Shown here: piece after piece, positions 43,387 through 51,422 of the stretch | How positions within the stretch are numbered: the stretch's first letter is position 1 | Layout: every line of letters starts with the position of its first letter | From: Phycicoccus sp. | GTDB lineage: Bacteria; Actinomycetota; Actinomycetes; Actinomycetales; Dermatophilaceae | Assembly: GCA_017993715.1 (NCBI GenBank) | Contig: JAGOME010000005.1 | Coordinates: 1 to 64,000, forward strand | DNA length: 64,000 bases | Direction: 5' to 3' | Translations under genes and position numbers: made by a program | The notes under the pieces: generated by a model | Seen by the model: only the letters and a program-made list of their open reading frames with translations | Database searches by the model: none | Told to the model about the DNA's origin: nothing

Positions 43387-45068
43387 GCCACCCGCATCCG
43401 GAGCTCCCGGAGCCGCAGCCGCTCACCCCCGGTGGGGTCCGCATCGTCGCGCTCGGCGGCCTGGGCGAGGTCGGCCGCAACATGACGGTCATCGAGCACG
43501 CCGGTCAGTTGCTCGTCGTCGACTGTGGCGTGCTGTTCCCGGACGACAACCATCCGGGGATCGATTTGATCCTGCCGGACTTCGGCCCGATTCTTGACCG
43601 CCTCGACGCCATCCAGGCCATCGTGCTCACGCACGGGCACGAGGACCACATCGGCGCCGTGCCCTATCTGCTGCGCCTGCGGCCCGACATCCCGCTTGTC
43701 GGTTCCCAACTCACTCTGGCCCTGATCGAGGCCAAGCTGCGTGAGCACCGCATCACCCCCTACACGCTCGGGGTGACTGAGGGCCAACGCGAGTCGCTCG
43801 GGGTCTTCGATTGCGAGTTCGTGGCCGTGAACCACTCGATCCCCGATGCGCTCGCGGTGGCTATCCGCACTCCCGGTGGGACCCTGTTGCACACCGGCGA
43901 CTTCAAGATGGACCAGCTCCCGCTCGATGGCCGACTGACAGACCTGCGCGCCTTCGCCCGGCTGGGGGAGGAGGGCGTGGATCTGTTCCTCACCGACTCC
44001 ACGAATGCCGAGGTGCCGGGCTTCACGACCCCCGAGCGGGAGATCGCGCCCGCCATCGATGCCGTGTTCAGGCACACCCAGGGCCGCATCATCGTTGCGT
44101 GCTTCTCCTCGCACGTGCATCGCGTGCAGCAGGTACTCAACGCCGCTCAGAAGGCCGGACGCCGGGTTGCCTTCGTCGGTCGTTCGATGGTGCGCAACAT
44201 GGGGATCGCGAGCGAGCTGGGATACCTCACCGTTCCTGATGGTCTCCTCGTGGACTTCAAGAAGCTCACCGACCTGCCCGACAACCGGATCGTGCTCATC
44301 TGCACCGGCTCCCAGGGGGAGCCGATGGCGGCCCTGTCCCGGATGGCCAACCGCGACCACCGAATCGAGGTCGGCCCCGGGGACACCGTGTTGCTCGCTT
44401 CCTCGCTCATTCCCGGCAACGAGAATGCCGTCTATCGGGTGATCAACGGCCTCATGCGGCTCGGAGCGGAGGTCGTCCACCGCGGCAATGCCCGGGTCCA
44501 TGTCTCCGGCCATGCCTCGGCGGGTGAGCTGCTCTACTGCTACAACATCGTCAAGCCGCGCAACGTGATGCCCGTGCATGGGGAGTGGCGGCACCTGGTT
44601 GCCAACTCCGAGTTGGCCATCGCCACGGGACTCCCCCGAGAGCACGTGGTCGTGGTCGAGGACGGCGTGGTTGTCGACCTCGTCAACGGGGCGGTGCGCG
44701 TGGCCGGCGCTGTGCCGTGCGGCTACGTCTACGTCGACGGATCCTCCGTGGGCGAGGCCGACGAAACCCTCCTCAAGGACCGTGCGATCTTGCGCGACGA
44801 GGGCTTCATCTCGGTCATCGTCGTCGTCGACGCCGCCCGCGGGACGATCGCGGCCGGACCGGAGATCACCGCTCGTGGATTCGTCGAGGGCGAGGACATC
44901 TTTGACGAGGTCCTGCCCCAGGTGCGTGAGGCCGTCTCGGCCGCGCTGGCTCGTGGGGTGTCTGATCCTCGGGAATTGCAGCAGGTCGTCCGCCGCACCG
45001 TCGGTGGCTGGGTGGGCCGCAAAATCCGCCGCCGCCCGATGATCATCCCCACCGTCATCGAGGCCTAA
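43383..45068 (+). CDS. rnj: Ribonuclease J
   Basis: This 561-residue metallo-beta-lactamase/beta-CASP nuclease has 5'-3' exo- and endonuclease activity in RNA maturation and decay. The zinc motif HGHEDH begins at His84. Further ligands are in LLHTGDFKMD and in the beta-CASP elements, including VHVSGHASAGEL, and a C-terminal domain completes the protein. The ATG overlaps dapA as ATGA, so it is translated by coupling. A 14-bp hairpin follows the stop. Confidence 0.95.
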   Translation: MSHPHPELPEPQPLTPGGVRIVALGGLGEVGRNMTVIEHAGQLLVVDCGVLFPDDNHPGIDLILPDFGPILDRLDAIQAIVLTHGHEDHIGAVPYLLRLRPDIPLVGSQLTLALIEAKLREHRITPYTLGVTEGQRESLGVFDCEFVAVNHSIPDALAVAIRTPGGTLLHTGDFKMDQLPLDGRLTDLRAFARLGEEGVDLFLTDSTNAEVPGFTTPEREIAPAIDAVFRHTQGRIIVACFSSHVHRVQQVLNAAQKAGRRVAFVGRSMVRNMGIASELGYLTVPDGLLVDFKKLTDLPDNRIVLICTGSQGEPMAALSRMANRDHRIEVGPGDTVLLASSLIPGNENAVYRVINGLMRLGAEVVHRGNARVHVSGHASAGELLYCYNIVKPRNVMPVHGEWRHLVANSELAIATGLPREHVVVVEDGVVVDLVNGAVRVAGAVPCGYVYVDGSSVGEADETLLKDRAILRDEGFISVIVVVDAARGTIAAGPEITARGFVEGEDIFDEVLPQVREAVSAALARGVSDPRELQQVVRRTVGGWVGRKIRRRPMIIPTVIEA

Positions 45069-45080
45069 CCCCTCGCTGCC

Positions 45081-45118
45081 CATCAGGTCGGGTCGGGTCC
45101 GCCGGACCCGACCTGATG
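45081..45118 (+). terminator. Hairpin terminator after rnj
   Basis: A perfect 14-bp stem (45081-45094 with 45105-45118) closes a 10-nt loop. A slipped alternative pairing is also possible because the arm contains repeated GGGTC. Confidence 0.7.
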
Positions 45119-45257
45119 CGCCGACCCGTCGGCTGTGAGGGGCGCGTCGTTTCAGGTGCTCGGGCTTCGCCGGGCGACGGTGACGTGGGTGCTGCCCGGG
45201 TGTGGGCTGCTTGACCCACCCCGGGGATGGGTGGGGTCGGTGGTGCGGACGGTGTCC

Positions 45258-45320
45258 GGTCGAGCCCCCTGGAGGGCGTCGAGCGGTCGAGCCCCCTGGA
45301 GGGCGTCGAGCGGTCGAGCC
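45258..45320. repeat. 27-bp tandem repeat, 2.3 copies
   Basis: Unit 1 (45258-45284) and unit 2 (45285-45311) are identical. A third copy keeps only 9 bp (45312-45320). The unit contains GGTCGAG and CGTCGAG at its ends and a GCCCCCTGGAGGGC partial dyad in the middle. It resembles intergenic GGTCGAG-rich repeats seen in actinobacteria. Confidence 0.85.
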
Positions 45321-45489
45321 AGTCAAGACCGACCAGCTGGCGCACGGTCAGCCTTGCCCTCCGGGGCACACCCCACCGAGATGCCGCGCGGGGTTGCTCG
45401 ATCAGCATGCGTAAACGCTTGCGCTTATCTTGTGAGACAGAGAAGAAAAATATGCGTTTTCAGGCGGCACATTTGCAAAGGAGGAGTAA

Positions 45490-45615
45490 GTGACAGTAAT
45501 GTCCGTCCAATCAAGATGTGGCCAGGGAGCACATCGGCTCAGGGGATTAATCCCATGGGTCCTGCCGCGGTCTCGCTCCAGTCACGAACTTGCTGTTCGT
45601 CCCCCCCGTGAGTGA
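45490..45615 (+). CDS. Candidate 41-residue leader peptide
   Basis: GTG at 45490 (or in-frame ATG at 45499) follows one of the best ribosome sites in the window, AAAGGAGGAG at 45477-45486, in an AT-rich start region. The frame runs 41 codons; the product has an arginine-rich C-terminal half (LPRSRSSHELAVRPPRE) and no membrane segment. Its TGA at 45613-45615 overlaps a GTG and lies 14 bp before the ATG of the secreted-protein gene, so coupling is possible. No homologue is recognised. It could also be a regulatory leader rather than a functional peptide. Confidence 0.4.
   Translation: MTVMSVQSRCGQGAHRLRGLIPWVLPRSRSSHELAVRPPRE
45543..45554. repeat. 12-bp perfect palindrome
   Basis: GGGATTAATCCC lies within the short leader ORF, 76 bp before the secreted-protein start. 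It could be a DNA-binding site or an mRNA structure element. Confidence 0.5.
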
Positions 45616-45629
45616 TAGCGAGAGTCCCC

Positions 45630-46685
45630 ATGTCCAGCGTTGACCAGCAGTCCCCCCGCGTCAGCCGCCGCAATCTCGCCCTGGGGGCGGCCTGGGCCGC
45701 CCCGGTGATCGCTCTCGGCGCCCCTGCGCCCGCCCAGGCCGTCACCAACAGTGCCTGCGACCCCGCCACCGGCACGTTCAACTTCTCGTGGGACATCTTC
45801 AACAGCGCCACCGCGCCTTCGGATCCCACGGTCGGAGCATCGACGTCGGTGAGTGTGACCAGCCAGGGCTTCGACTCGCTCCAGAACAACTCAAACCCCA
45901 CGGCCCTCAGCGGTCGCACGATCAACCGTCTGGGGGTCAATGCTGTGCCCTTGGGCCTGATGGCCTGCACCCAACCGGACTTCAATCTGTCGGTGACCAC
46001 GACGCGCTACGGCCACGCCTTCGACTCCTACACGTGTGTGCCCGGATTTGCCTACCCCGCATCACAGACCTGTGGCAACCCGGGTGCTGGTGGGTATGCG
46101 CCGCAGTCACTCACCAAGTCGCAGTGGCGGGACGGCGCGAACTTGAGCCCCGTCAGCGGCTACGACACGCCGGGTCAGCTGCCCGCACCCGGCGTGGCGG
46201 GTACCGCATTCGGGCTTTCCCTGGGGTGGAACAACTACGCCCCGGGCGGCACAGGGGCATACACGGGGACCTCGAGCGTTGGCTACCTCAACAGGTCCGA
46301 ATGGACGTTTACGTTCTCGCAGGCGGTCACCGACCTGTACTTCAACCTCTACGACATCGACTACCGGAACTCTTTGGCCAGCGGCGGCGGCTCCGGCACG
46401 GGGGCGCGTGAGTATGTGGCCTTCAGCTCGTCGGCAGGCACCCTGCCGACGAGCTTCGGCACCCGCGGTGCGTCCGTTGCCGGGAGCGGGACCATCGCCA
46501 CCCCGTGGGTCTCGACCCTGAACGGTGATGCGAGCCGGAATGCCGCGGCCAGCGGGATCACCAATATCTACTTCTCCACGGTGACGACCTTCACCATCGT
46601 GGCGTGGAGCGAGGACACGACCTACCGTACGTCCGAGAACATCTTCATGTCCGATCTCAAGTTCAAGTGCCCCACCGGCTGCTGA
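45630..46685 (+). CDS. Tat-type secreted protein of unknown function
   Basis: A 351-residue exported protein. The signal peptide has a twin-arginine region (VSRRNLALG), a hydrophobic stretch (AAWAAPVIALGAPAPA) and a probable AQA cleavage site near residue 37. The mature part is rich in Ser, Thr, Asn and Gly, with six cysteines including a C-terminal CPTGC. The segment WTFTFSQAVTDLYFNLYDIDYR resembles beta-sandwich domains of bacterial surface proteins. No LPxTG anchor or membrane tail is present, so the protein is probably released. ATG 45630 is preferred over GTG 45612 because it begins just before the signal. Confidence 0.7.
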   Translation: MSSVDQQSPRVSRRNLALGAAWAAPVIALGAPAPAQAVTNSACDPATGTFNFSWDIFNSATAPSDPTVGASTSVSVTSQGFDSLQNNSNPTALSGRTINRLGVNAVPLGLMACTQPDFNLSVTTTRYGHAFDSYTCVPGFAYPASQTCGNPGAGGYAPQSLTKSQWRDGANLSPVSGYDTPGQLPAPGVAGTAFGLSLGWNNYAPGGTGAYTGTSSVGYLNRSEWTFTFSQAVTDLYFNLYDIDYRNSLASGGGSGTGAREYVAFSSSAGTLPTSFGTRGASVAGSGTIATPWVSTLNGDASRNAAASGITNIYFSTVTTFTIVAWSEDTTYRTSENIFMSDLKFKCPTGC

Positions 46686-46706
46686 CTGCGTGACCTGCTC
46701 TGCTGG

Positions 46707-46729
46707 CCCGGAACCCTCGCGGTTCCGGG
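46707..46729 (+). terminator. Hairpin after the secreted-protein gene
   Basis: The 9-bp perfect stem CCCGGAACC/GGTTCCGGG with a 5-nt loop starts 21 bp after the stop codon. Confidence 0.6.
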
Positions 46730-46833
46730 GCAGCCGTGTGCTGCGGGCGATCTGCCTGGGTATTGCCGCTGATCTGGTCGGCCTCGTGCGCGTAGACACG
46801 CGTGTGCTCCAAGTGACGGGTGTGACGTTCGCG

Positions 46834-46839
46834 TAGGCT
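46834..46839 (+). promoter_or_regulatory. -10 box of ftsK
   Basis: TAGGCT lies 7 nt before the ATG at 46847. Confidence 0.5.
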
Positions 46840-46846
46840 CGCCGAC

Positions 46847-49537
46847 ATGGCAAACCGTCCCACCCCGACGACGCGGCCCCGTGCCGGTGCAGCCCGTCCG
46901 GCCGCAACCTCGGCGCGCCGGCCGGCGACCCGAAAGCCCGCACCCAAGGGGCGCGCTAGTGGCTCGCCCAAAAAGGGCGGACTGCCGCTGCCACTGCGTG
47001 CGCTGCGGTCGACATGGATGGGTATGGCGTCCGTGGCGGGGGGCACCGTGCGCAGGGTGCATTCGGCGGGTGCGGACCTCGAGCCCGAGCACAAGCGCGA
47101 CGGGCTGGGCTTCGCCCTCATTGCCGCGGCCATCCTGGTCGCCGCCCGCGAGTGGTGGGGCATGCCCGGCATCGTCGGGGATGCCTCGCACGCCGTCGTG
47201 GCCGGGACCGTGGGACGCCTGGCCTATGCGGCGCCGATCGTCCTGTTGGCCTTCGGTCTGCACCTCTTGCGGGGACCCGATCGCCGCGAGGAGAGCAACC
47301 GACTGGCCGTCGGCACGATCCTGCTCGCCTGTGCCGCGGCCGGCCTGGTCCACCTCTCCGCCGGGATTCCTCAGCCACCCGGAGGCGCCAACGCCATGCG
47401 CGCAGCCGGCGGCATCATCGGCTTCCTGGCCGCGAGCCCGCTCGATGCGGCTGTCGGCTCCGCCGGTGCCACGCTTGTGCTCATCCTTCTCGGGATCTTC
47501 GGCCTGCTCGTCCTGACCGCCACCCCGGTCCACCAGATTCCGGACCGCGCGCGGGCCGTGCGGGCCTACTTCGTCGGACCCACTCCGGAGGAGTCCGACG
47601 GCGCCGACGCCGCGGACGACGCCATCAAGAAGAAGCGCCCCTCGCGCACCAAGACCGGCCCCGGCGCCGGAGAACTCGACGGCGACACGGCATTCGATCA
47701 GGCCGCCGTGGTGGATCCGGTGACCGGCAAGCGACTGCGCCCCGGTCAGAAGCGACCCAAGCCCACCCCCGAACGGGACATCACGGTGCCTGTCACCGTG
47801 CCCAGCGCCCCAGCCGTCGCTGTGGCCGAGAAGACCCCCCTCGAGGCGCCCCCGACCGCTCAGCTCCCGCCCCGAGTCGAGCAGTTGGCTTTGGCCGGGG
47901 ATATCACCTATACGCTGCCGGACTCAGCCCTCCTGGAGCCGGGCTCGCCGCACAAGGAACGCAGTGCGGCCAACGACGCCGTGGTCCACTCGCTCACCCA
48001 GGTCTTTGAGCAGTTCGACATCGACGCGGCCGTGACCGGCTTCTCTCGCGGCCCGACGGTCACGCGCTACGAGGTCGAGCTGGGCCACGGCACCAAGGTC
48101 GAGCGGGTGACCGCGTTGTCCAAGAACATCGCGTATGCCGTCGCCTCCGCCGATGTGCGGATCCTCAGCCCCATCCCCGGCAAGTCGGCGATCGGCATCG
48201 AGATCCCCAACACTGACCGCGAGAAGGTCAGCCTCGGTGACGTGCTGCGCAGCCAGGTGGCTCGCTCCAACGAGCACCCGATGGTCATGGGCGTCGGCAA
48301 GGACGTCGAAGGCGGTTACGTCATCGCCAACCTCGCCAAGATGCCGCACTTGCTGGTCGCCGGCGCGACCGGCTCAGGTAAGAGCAGTTTTGTGAACTCG
48401 ATGATCACCTCGATCCTCATGCGATCCACGCCTGACGAGGTGCGGATGATCCTGGTCGACCCTAAGCGCGTCGAGCTGACGGGCTATGAGGGGATTCCGC
48501 ACCTCATCACCCCGATCATCACCAACCCCAAGAAGGCCGCCGAGGCCCTCCAGTGGGTCGTGCGGGAGATGGATGCGCGCTACGACGACCTGGCCAACTA
48601 CGGCTACAAGCACGTCGATGACTTCAACAAGGCGGTCCGCGCAGGCACGGTCACCCCGCCCGCCGGCAGCCAGCGGGTCATCCAGCCTTACCCCTATCTC
48701 CTTGTCGTCGTCGACGAGCTCGCCGACTTGATGATGGTTGCTCCTCGCGACGTCGAGGAGTCGATCGTCCGCATCACCCAGCTCGCGCGCGCCGCCGGCA
48801 TTCACCTGGTGTTGGCAACCCAGCGGCCGAGCGTGGACGTCGTGACCGGGCTGATCAAGGCCAACGTGCCCTCACGGATGGCCTTCGCCACCTCCTCGCT
48901 GGCCGACTCTCGGGTCGTCCTCGACCAGCCCGGCGCCGAGAAGCTCATCGGCCAGGGTGATGCCCTCTTCCTCCCCATGGGCGCCAGCAAGCCCATGCGG
49001 GTCCAGGGTGCCTGGGTCACCGAGTCCGAGATCGCGAACGTGGTCAAGGTCGTGACCGAGCAGCTGAAACCGGCCTATCGCGACGACGTCGCCGTCGCAG
49101 CCGAGAAGAAGGTCATCGATGACGACATCGGCGACGACCTCGACCTCCTACTCCAAGCCGCCGAGCTCGTGGTCACCACGCAGTTCGGCTCCACCTCAAT
49201 GCTCCAGCGCAAGCTGCGGGTCGGGTTTGCCAAGGCCGGTCGGCTGATGGACCTGCTCGAGTCTCGGGGCATCGTCGGCCCGTCCGAGGGCTCGAAGGCC
49301 CGCGATGTGCTCGTCCGCCCCGACGACCTCCCGACGACCCTTGCCCTTCTGCGTGGTGAGGACCCGCCCGAGGTCGACGCCCCCTACGACGACGAGCGTC
49401 CGCCCGCCAAGCCGTATGCCGCCGCGGCGCCGTCCGGCCCCGGGTCGCCGGAGTGGGACGCGGCCACGGAGATCGTGCAGGAGTGGGACGAGCCCGAGGA
49501 GGGCGAGGACGCCTGGGAACTCACCGGCCGGCGCTGA
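46847..49537 (+). CDS. ftsK: FtsK/SpoIIIE DNA translocase
   Basis: An 896-residue septal DNA pump that moves chromosome ends out of the closing septum. A basic N-terminal tail precedes four hydrophobic segments (about residues 85-225), followed by a charged linker, the alpha/beta motor with Walker A GATGSGKSS (from residue 506) and Walker B YLLVVVDELADLMM, and a C-terminal gamma winged-helix domain (TSMLQRKLRVGFAKAGRLMDLLE) that reads KOPS-type sequences. The position after dapA-rnj is conserved in actinobacteria. ATG 46847 follows TAGGCT at 7 nt. Confidence 0.95.
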   Translation: MANRPTPTTRPRAGAARPAATSARRPATRKPAPKGRASGSPKKGGLPLPLRALRSTWMGMASVAGGTVRRVHSAGADLEPEHKRDGLGFALIAAAILVAAREWWGMPGIVGDASHAVVAGTVGRLAYAAPIVLLAFGLHLLRGPDRREESNRLAVGTILLACAAAGLVHLSAGIPQPPGGANAMRAAGGIIGFLAASPLDAAVGSAGATLVLILLGIFGLLVLTATPVHQIPDRARAVRAYFVGPTPEESDGADAADDAIKKKRPSRTKTGPGAGELDGDTAFDQAAVVDPVTGKRLRPGQKRPKPTPERDITVPVTVPSAPAVAVAEKTPLEAPPTAQLPPRVEQLALAGDITYTLPDSALLEPGSPHKERSAANDAVVHSLTQVFEQFDIDAAVTGFSRGPTVTRYEVELGHGTKVERVTALSKNIAYAVASADVRILSPIPGKSAIGIEIPNTDREKVSLGDVLRSQVARSNEHPMVMGVGKDVEGGYVIANLAKMPHLLVAGATGSGKSSFVNSMITSILMRSTPDEVRMILVDPKRVELTGYEGIPHLITPIITNPKKAAEALQWVVREMDARYDDLANYGYKHVDDFNKAVRAGTVTPPAGSQRVIQPYPYLLVVVDELADLMMVAPRDVEESIVRITQLARAAGIHLVLATQRPSVDVVTGLIKANVPSRMAFATSSLADSRVVLDQPGAEKLIGQGDALFLPMGASKPMRVQGAWVTESEIANVVKVVTEQLKPAYRDDVAVAAEKKVIDDDIGDDLDLLLQAAELVVTTQFGSTSMLQRKLRVGFAKAGRLMDLLESRGIVGPSEGSKARDVLVRPDDLPTTLALLRGEDPPEVDAPYDDERPPAKPYAAAAPSGPGSPEWDAATEIVQEWDEPEEGEDAWELTGRR

Positions 49538-49568
49538 GTCCGGGGGCGAACACGTCGCCCTGTTGAGG

Positions 49569-50675
49569 TCAGTCCTTGGTGACGAGTTCGCCTTCGACCA
49601 CCGTGTCCGCGGTGGGATCGTCGACCTCGACGTCGCCGTCCGAGAGCGCATCGGCGATGTCGTCGACGAAGGCGCGGATCTCTTCGATGCCGCTGACCGG
49701 TCCGCCGGCCAGCATGCCGTCGGCGCCCAGCAGGACTGCTGCCGGGCTGGCCTCCAACTGGAGGGCCTGCCAGGCGAGCCCCGCGTGGTCTCGCCACCCT
49801 GGCGCGGGCTGGCGCGAGTGGACGTCGAGGGGGGGCACCCCGGAGAAGATGTAGCGCACGTCGATGGCCGGGACCCGCTCCGCCCAGCCCTCGGTCTCGG
49901 TCAAGGCCATGATCGTCGAGCCGCAGTAGCAGTTGCCAAAGACCAGCAACTGGGCGCGCTGCTGGGCGAGCTCGGTGAGGAGCACCGGCTCGCCCTCCGG
50001 GGTGACCAGCAGCGACCTCGGGATCGGCGCGCGAATGTAGTCATCGTCGTCGGACGATGCGTCATGGTCACCTCTGTCGCTGCGGGTGGCGGTCGTGGCG
50101 TGCGCACTGTGGTCATGTCGATCCGACGCGGGCGCCGCACCCGTCGCCTCGAAGGTGCCGCCGGACATGAACACGGCCACTGCGGCGAGCCCGATCGCCA
50201 TGAGGACCCACACCCAGCCGATCGTCCCGAACGTCGCCAACTCGCCCGGAACGGTGTGACCGGTGAACGCCAGGCCGACGAAGACCAGAGCCAGCGCGAC
50301 AAAGAGGACGTTGCGCGCCACCGTGCGACCGTTGACTCGCTGGTCACCGATATTGCCGAAGCAGCCGCAGGTCGGGCGAGGTGAGAAGCCCATGGCTCGG
50401 ACGATCACGGCCAGGTAGGCGACGAACAGCGCCAACGAGGCCACGGACGCAGCGCGCACCAAGAGGGTGAACGGGGAGGTCATGACGATGGCCAACACGA
50501 GCTCGCCGGTCGGCAAGGCGCGAGCGAACCAGTCCGTGCGCAGGAATGCTGGGAGTCGCAGGAGGGTGATGCTGCTCGTCGTCGACTCGGGGGCGCGGAC
50601 TTTGGCGATGGCGCTGACCACCAGGACAGCCGCAAGGATCAGCGGTGCCATGGTCAAAGGGGAGGCAATCGTCAT
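49569..50675 (-). CDS. MauE-type membrane protein fused to a thioredoxin-like domain
   Basis: A 368-residue protein. Residues 1-170 form a MauE/DoxX-like membrane domain of about five segments with the redox motif PTCGCFGN (C103, C105). A His/Asp-rich linker (residues 180-212) leads to a thioredoxin-fold domain, with LLVFGNCYCGSTIMALTE (C249, C251) where TlpA proteins have CxxC. The two cysteine pairs suggest electron transfer between membrane and thioredoxin parts, probably for disulphide chemistry outside the membrane. ATG 50675 follows TACCAT at 6 nt. The topology of the C-terminal domain is not certain. Confidence 0.75.
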   Translation of the reverse strand: MTIASPLTMAPLILAAVLVVSAIAKVRAPESTTSSITLLRLPAFLRTDWFARALPTGELVLAIVMTSPFTLLVRAASVASLALFVAYLAVIVRAMGFSPRPTCGCFGNIGDQRVNGRTVARNVLFVALALVFVGLAFTGHTVPGELATFGTIGWVWVLMAIGLAAVAVFMSGGTFEATGAAPASDRHDHSAHATTATRSDRGDHDASSDDDDYIRAPIPRSLLVTPEGEPVLLTELAQQRAQLLVFGNCYCGSTIMALTETEGWAERVPAIDVRYIFSGVPPLDVHSRQPAPGWRDHAGLAWQALQLEASPAAVLLGADGMLAGGPVSGIEEIRAFVDDIADALSDGDVEVDDPTADTVVEGELVTKD

Positions 50676-50681
50676 GGCTCC

Positions 50682-50712
50682 ATGGTAGGGCGACCGTCGC
50701 CAGCCCTACGCT
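50682..50712. promoter_or_regulatory. Divergent leaderless promoters, MauE-Trx / channel
   Basis: TACCAT (50687-50682, minus) is 6 nt from one ATG. TACGCT (50707-50712, plus) is 8 nt from the other. Confidence 0.5.
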
Positions 50713-50720
50713 GTCCAACC

Positions 50721-51422
50721 ATGACGAGCCTGTGGGACGACCTGCGCGAAGAACCGACCCGGATGCAGCGGTGGCGCGCGGTGCTGCGGCGTCAGCCCTC
50801 GGCATTCCTGCTCGCTGTTCAACTCCTCGTCATCCTCCTGCTGCCGTGGATCGAGGGGCCCACCTGGGGGCGGGCCGTCCTGATCGTGCTGAGCTTGACG
50901 GCCCTGACCGTGGCGGTCCTCACGGTGCGCAGCACTCCCGCGCTGACCTGGCTGGCGGTCGGCCTCGCGCTACCGGCCGGCACTCTCGAGGTGGCCGGCG
51001 TGGCCTACCAGGGCAATGGGGTGCTGGCGGCAGTCGCGCACACTGCTCTTGCCATCTTTTATGCCTACACCGCGTTCGCGCTCATTTCCTACATGTTCGA
51101 GGATGCCTGGGTCACCAAGGACGAGCTGTTTGCGGTGGGAGCGTGCTTCACCGTGCTCGTCTTCGCCTTCGCCTACCTCTATCTCGGGATTCAGGAGGTC
51201 TATCCCCACTCGTTCACCTCGGTGGACGGGCCGGGGCAGCGCACCTTCCTCGAGCTCGTGTACTTCTCCGGCGCAAACCTGACCAGCGTGGGGCTCTCGG
51301 ATGTCGGTTCCATCCGTCCAGTCGCACGCTCGGTGACGACCATCGAGCAGCTCGGCGGCGTGTTGTACGTGGCCATGGTGATCAGCCGACTCGTCGCCCT
51401 CACAGTGTTGCGCAACCGCTAA
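50721..51422 (+). CDS. Ion-channel (Ion_trans_2-like) protein with degenerate filter
   Basis: A 233-residue membrane protein with about six hydrophobic segments. The last two flank a pore-loop-like stretch, LVYFSGANLTSVGLSDVG, followed by ARSVTTIEQLGGVLYVAMVISRLVAL. This aligns with the K+-channel pattern of pore helix, TTVGYGD filter and inner helix, but here the filter reads TSVGLSD, losing the tyrosine and second glycine. Potassium selectivity is therefore doubtful. ATG 50721 lies 8 nt after TACGCT. The final 4 bp overlap the convergent dipeptidase gene. Confidence 0.7.
   Translation: MTSLWDDLREEPTRMQRWRAVLRRQPSAFLLAVQLLVILLLPWIEGPTWGRAVLIVLSLTALTVAVLTVRSTPALTWLAVGLALPAGTLEVAGVAYQGNGVLAAVAHTALAIFYAYTAFALISYMFEDAWVTKDELFAVGACFTVLVFAFAYLYLGIQEVYPHSFTSVDGPGQRTFLELVYFSGANLTSVGLSDVGSIRPVARSVTTIEQLGGVLYVAMVISRLVALTVLRNR

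Larger units (their letters stand above)
45069..45489. other. Gene-poor intergenic region after rnj
   Basis: About 420 bp without a convincing gene. It holds the rnj hairpin (45081-45118), a GC-rich stretch with a 27-bp tandem repeat (45258-45320), and then an abrupt shift to AT-rich DNA (about 45409-45480) containing GCGTAAACGC (45409-45418) and GAAGAAAAATATGCG. Open frames through the repeat are compositionally unconvincing and lack start signals. Confidence 0.6.

Noticed and set aside
45258-45320. Possible CRISPR array
   Set aside because: Repeats are directly abutting with no unique spacers, only about two copies are present, and no cas genes are seen.
43035-45326. 763-codon frame antisense to dapA and rnj
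   Set aside because: Covers two confidently identified genes on the other strand. The repeated peptide at its N-terminus comes only from the 27-bp DNA tandem repeat.
45069-45489. Protein-coding genes across the repeat region
   Set aside because: Several frames stay open because the DNA is GC-rich, but none has a ribosome site or leaderless promoter at its start, and the products consist of repeat-derived peptide.
45409-45630. Riboswitch (cyclic-di-GMP, cyclic-di-AMP or cobalamin) before the secreted protein
   Set aside because: I looked for the conserved core elements and found none in the right order. Only a strong ribosome site and a short palindrome are supported.
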